DNA of 64,000 nt from Klebsiella planticola ATCC 33531 (GCF_000735435.1 NZ_JMPP01000029.1:1-64000); one strand, 5' to 3'; shown: positions 39,868 through 47,960, numbered from the stretch's first letter. Numbers and translations are program-made. Notes: generated by a model not told the origin, from the letters alone.

Positions 39868-41241
39868 CTATTGCCCAGGCCTGGGCTGAGTTACGCGAAG
39901 CCCGCTGACGGTTGCGGCAATCACCGCCAGTCCACCGGCCAACAGCAGTGCGCTGTGGGTGCCGCTGTTGCCCTGCAGGTTAAGCAGCAGGGCAACCAGC
40001 GCCGCACCGGTACTTTGACCGAGCAGACGCGCGGTCCCGAGCATTCCGCTGGCACCGCCGCTGCGATGGGCCGGTGCGGAAGAGACAATGGTATGGTTGT
40101 TTGGCGACTGGAACAGGCCAAAACCGGCGCCGCACAGTGCCATGCGCCAGATAATATCCAGATCGGAAGGCGTGGAGGGCAACAGCGCAAGGCCAAACAG
40201 GCCGCAGGCCATCACCAGCAGGCCGATTGCCCCCAGTAATCCCGCGTGCACTTTCTCAATCATATAACCTGCCAGCGGCGCCATCACCATGGTAGCCAGA
40301 GGCCATGGCGTCAGCAGCAAGCCGGTTTCTACTTCGCTGCGGCCCATCATCGACTGCAGGAAGAAGGGCAGGGAAACCAGCGCCAGCATTTGCGCGCAGA
40401 ACGAACAAATGGAGGTACAGATAGACAGGGAAAACAGCGGGATGCGTAGCAGGTCAATCGGCAGCAGCGGGACCGGCATCTGCAGCTGGCGGCGCACAAA
40501 AAAGAAACCGATAACCAGCATCGCGGCCACTTCCGCAAGTACGAATCGTCCCGACTGACCCTGGGCAAAACCGCCGAGAGCGGTGATCAACAGGCCAAAC
40601 GTCAGCGCATTCATTATGGCGCTGGGAAGATCGAAGCGGGTGATTTTGCTCCGGCCAACGTTTGCTGGCAGGTAACGCATGGCGAGGATAAGCGAAACAA
40701 TCCCGAGCGGAATATTAATAAAAAAGAGCCATTGCCAGGAGGCAACCGAGAGAATAGCGGCTGCAATGGTGGGGCCGGCGGCCGATGAAACCGCCACCAC
40801 GAAGGAGTTAATCCCCATTCCGCGCCCGAGAAAACGCTGCGGGAAAATAAGTCGGATCAGCGCTGTGTTGACGCTCATCAGGGCGGCGCCGCCAAGGCCC
40901 TGCGCGACGCGGGCAAGCGTCAGCATCTGCAGACTATGGGAGAGTGCGCAGGCGAGCGAGGTCAGAGTAAATAGCGCAAGACCGATTTTATAGATACGCC
41001 GATAGCCAAACATATCGCCGAGAAAAGAGAGCGGCAGAAGGGCAATCACGATAGCTATCTGGTAGGCGTTGACAATCCAGATTGACGCCGCCGGCGAGGC
41101 GTTTAAATCGGTGGCGATAGTCGGCAGAGCCACGTTGGCAATTGCGCCGTCGAGCACCGCCATGGCCAACCCTAAAACGATGGTCAGAATTGCGCCGTAG
41201 CGCTGCGGCAAAGGCAGGCCATCGGCAATGTTTTTATCCAT
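39868..41241 (-). CDS. yebQ: MFS transporter YebQ
   Basis: A 457-residue major-facilitator protein resembling E. coli YebQ, of the DHA2 multidrug family (EmrB/QacA-like). Visible motifs include LAMAVLDGAIANVALPTIA in helix 1, FLGDMFGYRRIY in the first loop (motif A) and ARVAQGLGGAALMS. The substrate is unknown; a proton-driven drug efflux role is inferred from the family. It is convergent with htpX and divergent from kdgR. Confidence 0.9.
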   Translation of the reverse strand: MDKNIADGLPLPQRYGAILTIVLGLAMAVLDGAIANVALPTIATDLNASPAASIWIVNAYQIAIVIALLPLSFLGDMFGYRRIYKIGLALFTLTSLACALSHSLQMLTLARVAQGLGGAALMSVNTALIRLIFPQRFLGRGMGINSFVVAVSSAAGPTIAAAILSVASWQWLFFINIPLGIVSLILAMRYLPANVGRSKITRFDLPSAIMNALTFGLLITALGGFAQGQSGRFVLAEVAAMLVIGFFFVRRQLQMPVPLLPIDLLRIPLFSLSICTSICSFCAQMLALVSLPFFLQSMMGRSEVETGLLLTPWPLATMVMAPLAGYMIEKVHAGLLGAIGLLVMACGLFGLALLPSTPSDLDIIWRMALCGAGFGLFQSPNNHTIVSSAPAHRSGGASGMLGTARLLGQSTGAALVALLLNLQGNSGTHSALLLAGGLAVIAATVSGLRVTQPRPGQ

Positions 41242-41370
41242 GGTGAATGTATGTCTTTATGGTAATTATTCTCTGAGTAATGATTTTAGCATTGATTATT
41301 CGGCTGTATGTCGCAGATTTGTAACGAATGAACAGAAGAACGATTGCGGGGGCCGCGATGCGAATTTATA

Positions 41371-41394
41371 ATAAAAACCGGTTCTGATTTTTAT
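41371..41394. promoter_or_regulatory. Inverted repeat upstream of kdgR
   Basis: ATAAAAA (41371-41377) and TTTTTAT (41388-41394) flank a 10-bp spacer, 25 bp before the kdgR start. An AT-rich interrupted palindrome of this kind could be an IclR-family (KdgR-type) operator, but it is not a convincing match to the known KdgR box. Confidence 0.35.
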
Positions 41395-41418
41395 AAAACA
41401 GTTACGATGAGGTGATAA

Positions 41419-42210
41419 ATGGCAGTTGCAGATTTGGATAAGCAGCCAGATTCTGTCTCTTCGGTATTGAAGGTTTTTGGCATTCTGCAGGCGCTTGGTG
41501 AAGAGCGTGAAATTGGCATTACCGAACTGTCCCAGCGCGTCATGATGTCAAAAAGCACCGTTTATCGCTTTTTGCAAACCATGAAATCGCTGGGCTATGT
41601 GGCGCAGGAAGGCGAATCTGAGAAATACTCCCTGACGCTCAAGCTGTTCGAACTGGGCGCGCGTGCGCTACAGAATGTCGACCTGGTCCGCAGTGCCGAC
41701 ATCCAGATGCGTGAACTTTCGCGGCTGACGAAAGAGACGATCCACCTGGGCGCGCTGGATGAAGACAGCATCGTCTATATCCACAAAATCGACTCCATGT
41801 ACAACCTGCGGATGTACTCGCGTATCGGTCGCCGCAACCCGTTGTACAGTACCGCTATCGGTAAAGTGCTGCTGGCGTGGCGCGATCGCGCTGAAGTTGA
41901 GCAGATTCTCGAAGGCGTCGAATATAAACGCAGCACCGAGCGGACCATCACCAGTACGCAAGCGCTGCTTGACGTCCTGGATCAGGTGCGTAAGCAGGGG
42001 TACGGTGAAGATAATGAAGAGCAGGAAGAGGGGCTGCGCTGCATCGGCGTACCGGTTTTCGACCGCTTTGGCGTGGTGATTGCCGGCCTGAGTATCTCTT
42101 TCCCGACGCTGCGTTTCTCAGAAGAGCGTCTGAGTGAATACGTGGCGATGTTGCACACGGCGGCGCGTAAGATTTCTGAACAGATGGGCTATAACGACTA
42201 TCCATTCTGA
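41419..42210 (+). CDS. kdgR: KdgR transcriptional regulator (IclR family)
   Basis: KdgR represses genes for uptake and catabolism of KDG and uronate oligomers and is released by KDG. The 263-residue protein has an N-terminal winged helix (SSVLKVFGILQAL; MSKSTVYRFLQTMKSLGYV) and a C-terminal IclR effector domain (HLGALDEDSIVYIHKIDS, STAIGKVLLAW, RCIGVPVFDRFGVVIAGLSIS). GAGGTG precedes the ATG. Its regulon may include the lyase/ABC locus at the right end of this window (inference). Confidence 0.95.
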   Translation: MAVADLDKQPDSVSSVLKVFGILQALGEEREIGITELSQRVMMSKSTVYRFLQTMKSLGYVAQEGESEKYSLTLKLFELGARALQNVDLVRSADIQMRELSRLTKETIHLGALDEDSIVYIHKIDSMYNLRMYSRIGRRNPLYSTAIGKVLLAWRDRAEVEQILEGVEYKRSTERTITSTQALLDVLDQVRKQGYGEDNEEQEEGLRCIGVPVFDRFGVVIAGLSISFPTLRFSEERLSEYVAMLHTAARKISEQMGYNDYPF

Positions 42211-42236
42211 TCCGAATGGCGCTGTGGTCAGTTAAA

Positions 42237-42270
42237 CGACAGCGGGAATGCACTTCCCGCTGTCGCTTTT
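42237..42270 (+). terminator. Terminator after kdgR
   Basis: CGACAGCGGGAA (42237-42248) pairs perfectly with TTCCCGCTGTCG (42254-42265), followed by CTTTT. Confidence 0.9.
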
Positions 42271-42275
42271 ACGCA

Positions 42276-42515
42276 TCAACCTTTGTCGATAACGGTTTCG
42301 CTTTTGCGTAAAATCGGGCAGTCGGTAACACCGATAATACCGCTATCAGAATGAACGTATTGTGCGGTACTGGTGCCGCGAGCGGTCAGATATTTACACT
42401 GAAGCCCCAGTCCCGCAGCATTCTGATTGCTGCCAATAAGAATGCCATAGCCGCTCAATAATATACCAATCCATACGATAGCCAGTACTACAATGGAACG
42501 AATGATTAATCGCAT
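42276..42515 (-). CDS. yobH: Small membrane/secreted protein YobH
   Basis: A 79-residue protein with an N-terminal hydrophobic helix (IIRSIVVLAIVWIGILLSGYG) and a short periplasmic domain with two cysteines (GLQCKYL, VTDCPIL). It equals E. coli YobH in length and is clearly homologous. Function unknown. It is divergent from mgrB and convergent with kdgR. Confidence 0.9.
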   Translation of the reverse strand: MRLIIRSIVVLAIVWIGILLSGYGILIGSNQNAAGLGLQCKYLTARGTSTAQYVHSDSGIIGVTDCPILRKSETVIDKG

Positions 42516-42608
42516 TGTTGCCTCATGGTTTGCATTATCCCTGCGCGTATTTTGACAGCTACACGTATTGAAACAAGTCTATGATTCCTAAACTTGTCTT
42601 TCGTATTA

Positions 42609-42643
42609 CAGTTAGCCACGGTTTAAGATGCTCATGTTATCCT
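42609..42643 (+). promoter_or_regulatory. PhoP-type promoter of mgrB
   Basis: A PhoP-like direct repeat, CAGTTA-N5-GGTTTA (42609-42625), is followed after exactly 12 bp by an extended -10, TGTTATCCT (hexamer 42638-42643). The 12-bp gap is the classic PhoP-activated promoter layout. The upstream half-site is poor (three of six). Confidence 0.6.
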
Positions 42644-42674
42644 GGAAACATCTGATACTGATGCGGAGAATGGA

Positions 42675-42818
42675 GTGAAAAAAGTACGCTGGGTTTTGCT
42701 GATAGTCATCATAGCGGGCTGTTTGTTGCTGTGGACTCAGATGCTTAACGTAATGTGCGATCAAGATGTACAGTTTTTCAGCGGCATCTGCACAATCAAT
42801 AAGTTTATCCCCTGGTAA
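42675..42818 (+). CDS. mgrB: PhoQ feedback inhibitor MgrB
   Basis: MgrB is a 47-residue inner-membrane protein that binds the PhoQ sensor and damps PhoPQ signalling. The gene begins with GTG ([15 protein letters not shown]) after GGAG. It has one membrane helix, the two periplasmic cysteines needed for function (NVMCDQDV and SGICTIN) and the typical C-terminus INKFIPW. The sequence is close to Klebsiella MgrB and is intact, with no insertion, stop or frameshift. In Klebsiella, loss of mgrB is a known route to polymyxin resistance; that is not seen here. Confidence 0.95.
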   Translation: MKKVRWVLLIVIIAGCLLLWTQMLNVMCDQDVQFFSGICTINKFIPW

Positions 42819-42892
42819 GACATTTTTATGACGACCGATTTCCTTCTGCTGCGCGAGTGGTAGAATGGACGCCTTCTCTTTGAGGTGGTGAA

Positions 42893-43177
42893 ATGAGTGA
42901 GTTACTGAATCCTGGGATCTTAAATCTGGCATCGTTGGCACTGTCCGTTGTGCTGCTGCTTGTCGGTTTGTTGTTATGGTTTTTTGTTAATCGCGCAAGT
43001 TCGCGCACCAATCAGCAGATTGAACTGCTGCAGGCGTTACTGGATCAGCAAAAGCGGCAAAATGCGCTGCTGCGCCGTCTCTGTGAAGCCAATGAGCCTG
43101 AGAAACAAGAGGTTACTAAGACTTCGGCGGGAGAGAAAGACGATGACGACTTTATCCGTCTCGTCGCCGAACGGTAG
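42893..43177 (+). CDS. yebO: Small membrane protein YebO
   Basis: A 94-residue protein with one membrane helix (about 12-32, ending in LLLWFFVNRASSRTN), then a charged coiled-coil-like segment (QQIELLQALLDQQKRQNALLRRL) and an acidic tail. It matches E. coli YebO (95 residues). The mgrB-yebO-yobF-cspC neighbourhood is conserved. Function unknown. Confidence 0.9.
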   Translation: MSELLNPGILNLASLALSVVLLLVGLLLWFFVNRASSRTNQQIELLQALLDQQKRQNALLRRLCEANEPEKQEVTKTSAGEKDDDDFIRLVAER

Positions 43178-43185
43178 CTGACTGA

Positions 43186-43214
43186 CAGGTGTGCACCGGG
43201 TCGGTGTGCACCTG
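43186..43214 (+). repeat. Perfect 12-bp hairpin after yebO
   Basis: CAGGTGTGCACC (43186-43197) pairs with GGTGTGCACCTG (43203-43214) around GGGTC, 8 bp after the yebO stop codon. There is no T-tract, so it is an RNA-stabilising hairpin or a weak terminator rather than a standard one. Confidence 0.6.
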
Positions 43215-43600
43215 GATCTAAGGAGTCGCTATAACTTTTTCTTATCCTTTCCGATCGTTTTGTTACACTTCCTCGCCCCCTGAGTGTGTTCCTGCTCCCA
43301 ATTCTGGCTATTGACGTCATTGATTTTTTAGTTAATCAAATAAAATAATAACAATCTGTTTTAATTGTCTGATGAAAAAATATCGTCATTAATGCTTCAC
43401 GTTTAAATTGTATTATAAATAATATTTATAACGGAAGCGGATGACGATTTTATATCTTTACCTCCGCAGAATTTAAGCGAAATTTCAACTATCGATATGA
43501 CCTTTTATACGCATCATTATGCACTGGCCCTGACCCTGTGTGCTGAAAATGTGGTGTTTGAATAGCCGGGTGCCTGGACGAACCGAAGTTGTTGAGCTAT
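43215..43600. other. AT-rich intergenic stretch between yebO and yobF
   Basis: About 390 bp with high AT content (especially 43320-43480) and no convincing gene. A 22-codon frame at 43497-43565 (starting MTFYTHHYALALTLC) is open but lacks a good ribosome-binding site. I see no repeats here. Confidence 0.5.
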
Positions 43601-43626
43601 GGTAAAAAAGTTGCAACCATCGGGTT

Positions 43627-43815
43627 TGCTATAATTGCGAATCCTGCGGTAGCAGCGAGGGCAACCCTGGGCGGCAAAGACGCATAAATGTGCAGGTGAT
43701 CAAATGATTACCTTATAATTTGTGCGGAGGATCGAGACACGTTTAAAAATGGCTTGCCATTATTTACGTTGTATGTGATAACACCTTTCGGGTTAAACGA
43801 GGTACAGTTCTGTTT
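43627..43815 (+). promoter_or_regulatory. Extended -10 promoter and structured leader of yobF-cspC
   Basis: TGCTATAAT (43627-43635) is a strong extended -10. The following ~175-nt leader can fold: CTGC-GGTA-GCAG, a closing CCTGC/GCAGG pair (43643-43647 with 43692-43696) and a stem GGTGATCA/TGATTACC (43695-43702 with 43705-43712). A second TATAAT at 43714-43719 may be an alternative promoter. Long leaders are usual for cold-shock-family genes. I could not match this to a known riboswitch class. Confidence 0.55.
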
Positions 43816-43932
43816 ATGTGTGGCATTTTCAGTAAAGAAGTCCTGAGTAAACACGTTGTCGTTGAATACCGCTTCTCTGCCGAACCTTATATTAGTGCCT
43901 CATGCAGTAATGTGTCAGTTTTATCTATGTAA
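43816..43932 (+). CDS. yobF: Small protein YobF
   Basis: A 38-residue protein ([20 protein letters not shown]...) clearly homologous to E. coli YobF, a stress-linked small protein of unknown function encoded directly before cspC. It stops earlier than the 47-residue E. coli form. The cspC start follows 40 bp later, so both are read from one leader transcript. Confidence 0.88.
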   Translation: MCGIFSKEVLSKHVVVEYRFSAEPYISASCSNVSVLSM

Positions 43933-43972
43933 GCGCCTGTGGGCGAAGAAAACAGTCTAAGGAATTTTGCAA

Positions 43973-44182
43973 ATGGCAAAGATTAAAGGTCAAGTTAAGT
44001 GGTTCAACGAGTCTAAAGGTTTTGGTTTCATTACTCCGGCTGATGGCAGCAAAGATGTGTTCGTACACTTCTCCGCTATCCAGGGTAATGGCTTCAAAAC
44101 TCTGGCTGAAGGCCAGAACGTTGAGTTCGAAATTCAGGACGGCCAGAAAGGTCCGGCAGCAGTTAACGTTACTGCTATCTGA
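43973..44182 (+). CDS. cspC: Cold-shock-like RNA-binding protein CspC
   Basis: CspC is a 69-residue OB-fold RNA chaperone expressed at normal temperature that affects stress mRNAs such as rpoS. The sequence [20 protein letters not shown] is identical in style to E. coli CspC, with RNP1 (KGFGFI) and RNP2 (VFVHF) motifs. The ATG at 43973 follows AAGGAATTTTGCAA. It is co-transcribed with yobF and ends at a terminator. Confidence 0.97.
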
Positions 44183-44208
44183 TTCAAGACCACTCATCTT
44201 GTAAGAAA

Positions 44209-44232
44209 AGCCTCGCCTCTGCGGGGCTTTTT
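44209..44232 (+). terminator. Terminator after cspC
   Basis: AGCCTCGC pairs with GCGGGGCT (one G-T pair) around CTCT, followed by TTTTT. Confidence 0.9.
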
Positions 44233-44370
44233 AGTCTTTATTGCAAAACATTTCCATTTTTCCCCCTCCGTCGCGCTTTGTTGCAAAACAACATCCTTAT
44301 TCGCATAGTTTCGCATCCTGTTGTGCCGATTTTCTGTTAAATCAGAGGGTTGCAATATAAGGCTGGAGCT

Positions 44371-46119
44371 ATGGTGCTAAAGTACAAAAATAAGTCAGTT
44401 GCTCATTTCACCCCTCTTCGTTTTGGGCTGTTGTGCGTGGCGATTCTCGGGTGTCTCGGAATACTGCTGGGGCGGGTGGCCTGGCTGCAAATAATTTCTC
44501 CAGATAACCTTGTAAAACAAGAAGATATGCGTTCGTTGCGCGAAGAACCCATCGACGTGCAGCGTGGAACCATCAGCGACCGCGAGAATCGCCCGCTGGC
44601 GGTCAGCGTGCCGGTGAGCGCCATCTGGGCTGACCCGCAAACCATTATGCAAAAGGGCGGCGTCGGCTATGGCCCACGCTGGCAGGCGATGGCGGAGGCG
44701 CTGCACCTTAATCTGAGCGATCTGGCCAAACGCGTTGAGAGCCATCCGCATATGCGCTTCATCTATCTGGCCCGTCAGGTTAACCCGGAACAGGCCGAAT
44801 GGATCGACAAACTGCACCTGCCAGGGATCAACCTGCGTGATGAGTCGCGCCGATTCTATCCCGCGGGGCACGTGGCGGCTAACCTGCTGGGGTTTACTAA
44901 TATCGATAACCAGGGCATTGAGGGGATTGAGAAAAGCTTTAATGCTCAGCTTACCGGAAAGCCGGGGCGCCGGCTGGTGCGTAAAGATCGTCATGGACAC
45001 GTGATCGAAAATATCACCGAGATGCCGGCGGTACCTGCGCATAATATTCAGCTGAGTATCGACGAACGTCTGCAGACGGTCACCGAAGATGCGCTGGATA
45101 ACGCCGTGAACTGGAATAAGGCGGAATCCGGGGCGGCGGTACTGATTAAGATAGATACCGGCGAGATACTGGCGATGGCCAGCTATCCGGACTTCAATCC
45201 CAATAACCGTGATAACGCCAGGCTGGATGATTTTCGCAACCGCGCCATCAGTGACACCTTTGAGCCGGGCTCGACGGTAAAACCGCTGGTGGTGATGACG
45301 GCGCTACAGCAGGGGATTGTGCAACCGGACAGCGTAGTGGATACCCATCCCTTTGTGCTTGATGGTCACCGCATTCGCGACGTTGGCTATTATCCCGAAC
45401 TGTCATTAACCGGCATTTTGCAAAAATCCAGCGATACCGGCGTTTCGCATCTGTCGCTGGCCATGCCAGTCCAACACCTGATCAATACTTATAAAGCGTT
45501 CGGCTTTGGCGACCCGACCGGACTGGGGCTGACCGGCGAAAGCGCCGGGCTGATGCCTCAACGGCGCTATTGGGGCCAGCTGGACCGCGCGACCTTTGCC
45601 TTCGGATATGGTCTGATGGTGACTCCGCTGCAGCTGGCACATGTTTATGCCACTATCGGCGGCTTCGGTATTGAACGACCGCTCTCGATTACCCGTATCG
45701 ACCCGCCGGTCATCGGCACGCGGGTCATGCCAGAACCGATAGTGCATGAAGTGGAGCATATGATGGAGAGCGTGGCGTTGCCGGGCGGCGGGGGAACCAA
45801 AGCGGCGGTACGCGATTATCGCATTGCGGTGAAAACCGGGACCGCGAAAAAAATCGGTCCTGACGGTAAATATATCGATAAATATGTGGCGTATACCGCA
45901 GGCGTGGCGCCCGCCAGTCGTCCGCAGTTTGCGCTGGTGGTGGTGATTAACGATCCCAGCAATGGCGCCTATTATGGCGGGGCGGTTTCCGCACCGGTCT
46001 TTAGCCAGATCATGGGAGATGTGCTGCGGCTGGAAAATGTGATGCCGGACGGTATGCCGCAAGGTTCGGAAAATCTGATTGTGATGCATAGCGGGGATGC
46101 CGCGCCGCCGGCGTTGTAA
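44371..46119 (+). CDS. FtsI-like penicillin-binding protein (PBP3SAL type)
   Basis: A 582-residue class B transpeptidase resembling FtsI/PBP3. It has an N-terminal membrane anchor (about 20-40), a pedestal domain starting [17 protein letters not shown], and a transpeptidase domain with SxxK as STVK ([10 protein letters not shown]) and KTG as KTGTAKK. The SxN motif reads SSD ([10 protein letters not shown]) instead of the SSN of FtsI. In Salmonella a second PBP3 (PBP3SAL) lies at the same place between cspC and rlmA and works in acidic conditions; this gene is the likely orthologue, absent from E. coli K-12. The ATG at 44371 follows GGAG closely; a TTG at 44350 is less likely. Confidence 0.85.
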   Translation: MVLKYKNKSVAHFTPLRFGLLCVAILGCLGILLGRVAWLQIISPDNLVKQEDMRSLREEPIDVQRGTISDRENRPLAVSVPVSAIWADPQTIMQKGGVGYGPRWQAMAEALHLNLSDLAKRVESHPHMRFIYLARQVNPEQAEWIDKLHLPGINLRDESRRFYPAGHVAANLLGFTNIDNQGIEGIEKSFNAQLTGKPGRRLVRKDRHGHVIENITEMPAVPAHNIQLSIDERLQTVTEDALDNAVNWNKAESGAAVLIKIDTGEILAMASYPDFNPNNRDNARLDDFRNRAISDTFEPGSTVKPLVVMTALQQGIVQPDSVVDTHPFVLDGHRIRDVGYYPELSLTGILQKSSDTGVSHLSLAMPVQHLINTYKAFGFGDPTGLGLTGESAGLMPQRRYWGQLDRATFAFGYGLMVTPLQLAHVYATIGGFGIERPLSITRIDPPVIGTRVMPEPIVHEVEHMMESVALPGGGGTKAAVRDYRIAVKTGTAKKIGPDGKYIDKYVAYTAGVAPASRPQFALVVVINDPSNGAYYGGAVSAPVFSQIMGDVLRLENVMPDGMPQGSENLIVMHSGDAAPPAL

Positions 46120-46127
46120 CAGTGGTC

Positions 46128-46163
46128 TGAAAGGGCGAATAGCGCTACACTTTCGCCCTTTCA
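46128..46163 (+). terminator. 12-bp inverted repeat after the PBP3-like gene
   Basis: TGAAAGGGCGAA (46128-46139) pairs with TTCGCCCTTTCA (46152-46163), 8 bp past the stop codon. No T-run follows, so termination may be weak and rlmA may be partly co-transcribed. Confidence 0.5.
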
Positions 46164-46180
46164 GCGACACCGGAGTTGTC

Positions 46181-46975
46181 ATGTCATACAGTTGCCCACT
46201 TTGCCACGCGCCGCTTTCCCGCCGCGATAATAGCTATATCTGCCCGCAGCGGCACCAGTTCGACCTGGCGAAAGAGGGGTATGTCAATTTACTGCCGGTG
46301 CAGTTTAAGCGGTCTCGCGATCCGGGCGATAGCGCGGAGATGATGCAGGCGCGGCGGGCGTTTCTCGACGCGGGCCACTATCAACCTCTGCGTGATGCCA
46401 TCAGTGACTTTCTGTCCGTCGCCGCCCCTGAGCGCCTGCTTGATATCGGCTGCGGGGAAGGGTACTACACCCATGCGTTTGCCGCTATCGCCGCTCATTG
46501 TTGGGGGCTGGACGTCTCAAAGTCGGCCATTCGCGCGGCGGCCAGACGCTATCCGCAGGTCAATTTTTGCGTCGCATCGAGCCAGCGTCTGCCGTTCGAC
46601 GACGCCAGCCTGGATGCGGTGGTCCGGATCTATGCCCCTTGTAATGCGCAGGAGCTGGCGCGGGTGGTCAGACCCGGCGGCTGGGTGATTACCGCCACGC
46701 CGGGGCCGCGGCATTTGCTGGAGCTGAAAGGGTTGATTTACGACGAGGTGCGTCTGCATGAGCAACATCATGAACAGATGGCTGGCTTTACATTAAGCCA
46801 GCAGCAGCAGCTGGCCTATCCGATGCAGCTGACCGGGGCCGAGGCTGAAGCGCTGCTGCAGATGACCCCATTCGCGTGGCGGGCGAAGCCGCCGGTGCGT
46901 GAAACGCTGCGCGCGCAGGCGACTTTCCGCTGCCAGACCGATTTTATGATTCACTGCTGGCAGCGTGAGGCCTGA
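46181..46975 (+). CDS. rlmA: 23S rRNA m1G745 methyltransferase RlmA
   Basis: RlmA methylates G745 of 23S rRNA. The 264-residue protein has an N-terminal zinc knuckle (CPLCHAPL and CPQRHQFD) that contacts RNA and a Rossmann methyltransferase domain with [15 protein letters not shown]. The ATG at 46181 matches the E. coli start; an upstream in-frame extension overlapping the hairpin is not real. It is convergent with mntP (3 bp apart). Confidence 0.95.
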   Translation: MSYSCPLCHAPLSRRDNSYICPQRHQFDLAKEGYVNLLPVQFKRSRDPGDSAEMMQARRAFLDAGHYQPLRDAISDFLSVAAPERLLDIGCGEGYYTHAFAAIAAHCWGLDVSKSAIRAAARRYPQVNFCVASSQRLPFDDASLDAVVRIYAPCNAQELARVVRPGGWVITATPGPRHLLELKGLIYDEVRLHEQHHEQMAGFTLSQQQQLAYPMQLTGAEAEALLQMTPFAWRAKPPVRETLRAQATFRCQTDFMIHCWQREA

Positions 46976-46978
46976 GAA

Positions 46979-47545
46979 CTAGCCGGCGAAATGGCTCCAG
47001 AGAATCTGGGCGCCGATACCAATCAGGACAATACCACCAAGAATTTCGGCTCGCTTGCCCAGCAGCGGGCCGATAAACCGACCGACCATTATTCCCAGCG
47101 TCGACATCACCAGCGTTGCGCAGCCGATAGCCAGCGCGGTGGCGATAATATTTACTTGCAGGAATGCCAGGCCAACCCCGACGGCCATCGCATCGAGACT
47201 GGTGGCGAAGGCGGTGGTGACCAGCAGCCAGAAACCGTGGCGGCGAGGCGCTTCACATGCCTCATCTTCGGTTGTGCGAAAACCTTCGATGACCATCCGT
47301 CCGCCGAGAAATACCAGCAGCACGAACGCGATCCAGTGATTCCACTCCAGTACGAACTGGCTGGCGAGCATCCCCATCCCCCAGCCGACAAGCGGGGTGA
47401 GCGTTTCGATGGCGCCGAAAATTAACCCGGTGCGCAGCGCTTCGGAGAACTTAGGTTTGTGTAAGGTAGCGCCTTTACCGATAGAGGCTGCGAAGGCGTC
47501 CATGGACATGCCAAAGGCAAGAAGAATCGTAGCGGAGATGTTCAT
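46979..47545 (-). CDS. mntP: Manganese efflux pump MntP
   Basis: MntP exports Mn(II) when cytoplasmic manganese is high. The 188-residue inner-membrane protein has about six helices and the family's acidic residues in [11 protein letters not shown] and [13 protein letters not shown]. Two ATGs are adjacent (47548 and 47545); the second is better spaced from AGGA and gives the E. coli length. The upstream region holds a yybP-ykoY riboswitch, two MntR boxes and a Fur-like box, which fits strong manganese control. Confidence 0.95.
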   Translation of the reverse strand: MNISATILLAFGMSMDAFAASIGKGATLHKPKFSEALRTGLIFGAIETLTPLVGWGMGMLASQFVLEWNHWIAFVLLVFLGGRMVIEGFRTTEDEACEAPRRHGFWLLVTTAFATSLDAMAVGVGLAFLQVNIIATALAIGCATLVMSTLGIMVGRFIGPLLGKRAEILGGIVLIGIGAQILWSHFAG

Positions 47546-47575
47546 CATTGCGTCCTGACCGGGGAAAATCCATAT

Positions 47576-47643
47576 GACACATCACAGCCCCCAGTAGATA
47601 TACGCAGCCCGCGACTCAGGTATGCGTACAGCGGTGATGTGTC
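47576..47643 (-). promoter_or_regulatory. Switch helix downstream of the mntP aptamer
   Basis: A perfect 10-bp inverted repeat, GACACATCAC (47576-47585) with GTGATGTGTC (47634-47643). In the minus-strand RNA the 3' end of the aptamer can therefore pair with sequence just before the mntP ribosome-binding site. A second hairpin (TACGCA/TGCGTA) lies between. This looks like the expression platform of the riboswitch. Confidence 0.6.
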
Positions 47644-47753
47644 TATGGTCTCGCCTGATTGAACACCTTCTTCAACCCGTACGTGCCACGTTTTGCAACG
47701 AGTATGTTGACACGCACATTTCCTGGCTGGCAGGAAACCGGCTACTCCCCAAC
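47630..47753 (-). ncRNA. yybP-ykoY manganese riboswitch of mntP
   Basis: Reading the minus strand, the leader begins TTGGGGAGTAGCC, continues through CAACATACTCG and ends with GGCGAGACCATAGACAC, the conserved marks of the yybP-ykoY Mn(II)-sensing aptamer known upstream of mntP in E. coli. Mn binding should raise mntP expression. The boundaries are approximate. Confidence 0.85.
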
Positions 47754-47824
47754 GACGGGCGCAACCTTAACATATTTTTAGAATATAAAACAATAACAGG
47801 ATTTATTTATTTCAATAACCAAAT

Positions 47825-47843
47825 GATAACGATTTTCATTTGA
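47825..47843. promoter_or_regulatory. Fur-like box upstream of mntP
   Basis: GATAACGATTTTCATTTGA matches the 19-bp Fur consensus GATAATGATAATCATTATC at 13 positions. It lies about 70 bp upstream of the riboswitch 5' end. Fur input on mntP is known in E. coli. Confidence 0.55.
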
Positions 47844-47893
47844 ATTTATGCGTAAATAATTCGTTAATAAATATAAGTGAAGTGCGCAGACGG

Positions 47894-47913
47894 AATATAG
47901 CCATGGCTATATT
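47894..47913. promoter_or_regulatory. MntR box 1 upstream of mntP
   Basis: AATATAGCCATGGCTATATT is a perfect palindrome fitting the E. coli MntR box (AACATAGC-N4-GCTATGTT). It is the core of a larger perfect palindrome spanning 47887-47920. Confidence 0.75.
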
Positions 47914-47935
47914 CCGTCTGCCAGAAATCGCTGAA

Positions 47936-47955
47936 ATATAGCGTTGGCTATATTT
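47936..47955. promoter_or_regulatory. MntR box 2 upstream of mntP
   Basis: AATATAGCGTTGGCTATATT has the same half-sites as box 1 with a different four-base centre. The two box centres are 42 bp apart, four helical turns. It begins 5 bp before the yobD stop-codon end at 47961. Confidence 0.72.
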
Positions 47956-47960
47956 ATAAC

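Noticed and set aside
43641..43712. c-di-GMP-I (GEMM) riboswitch in the yobF-cspC leader
   Set aside because: GGGCAA and GACGC stretches are present, but the conserved GEMM core and the tetraloop-receptor stem are not, so I kept it as an unclassified leader.
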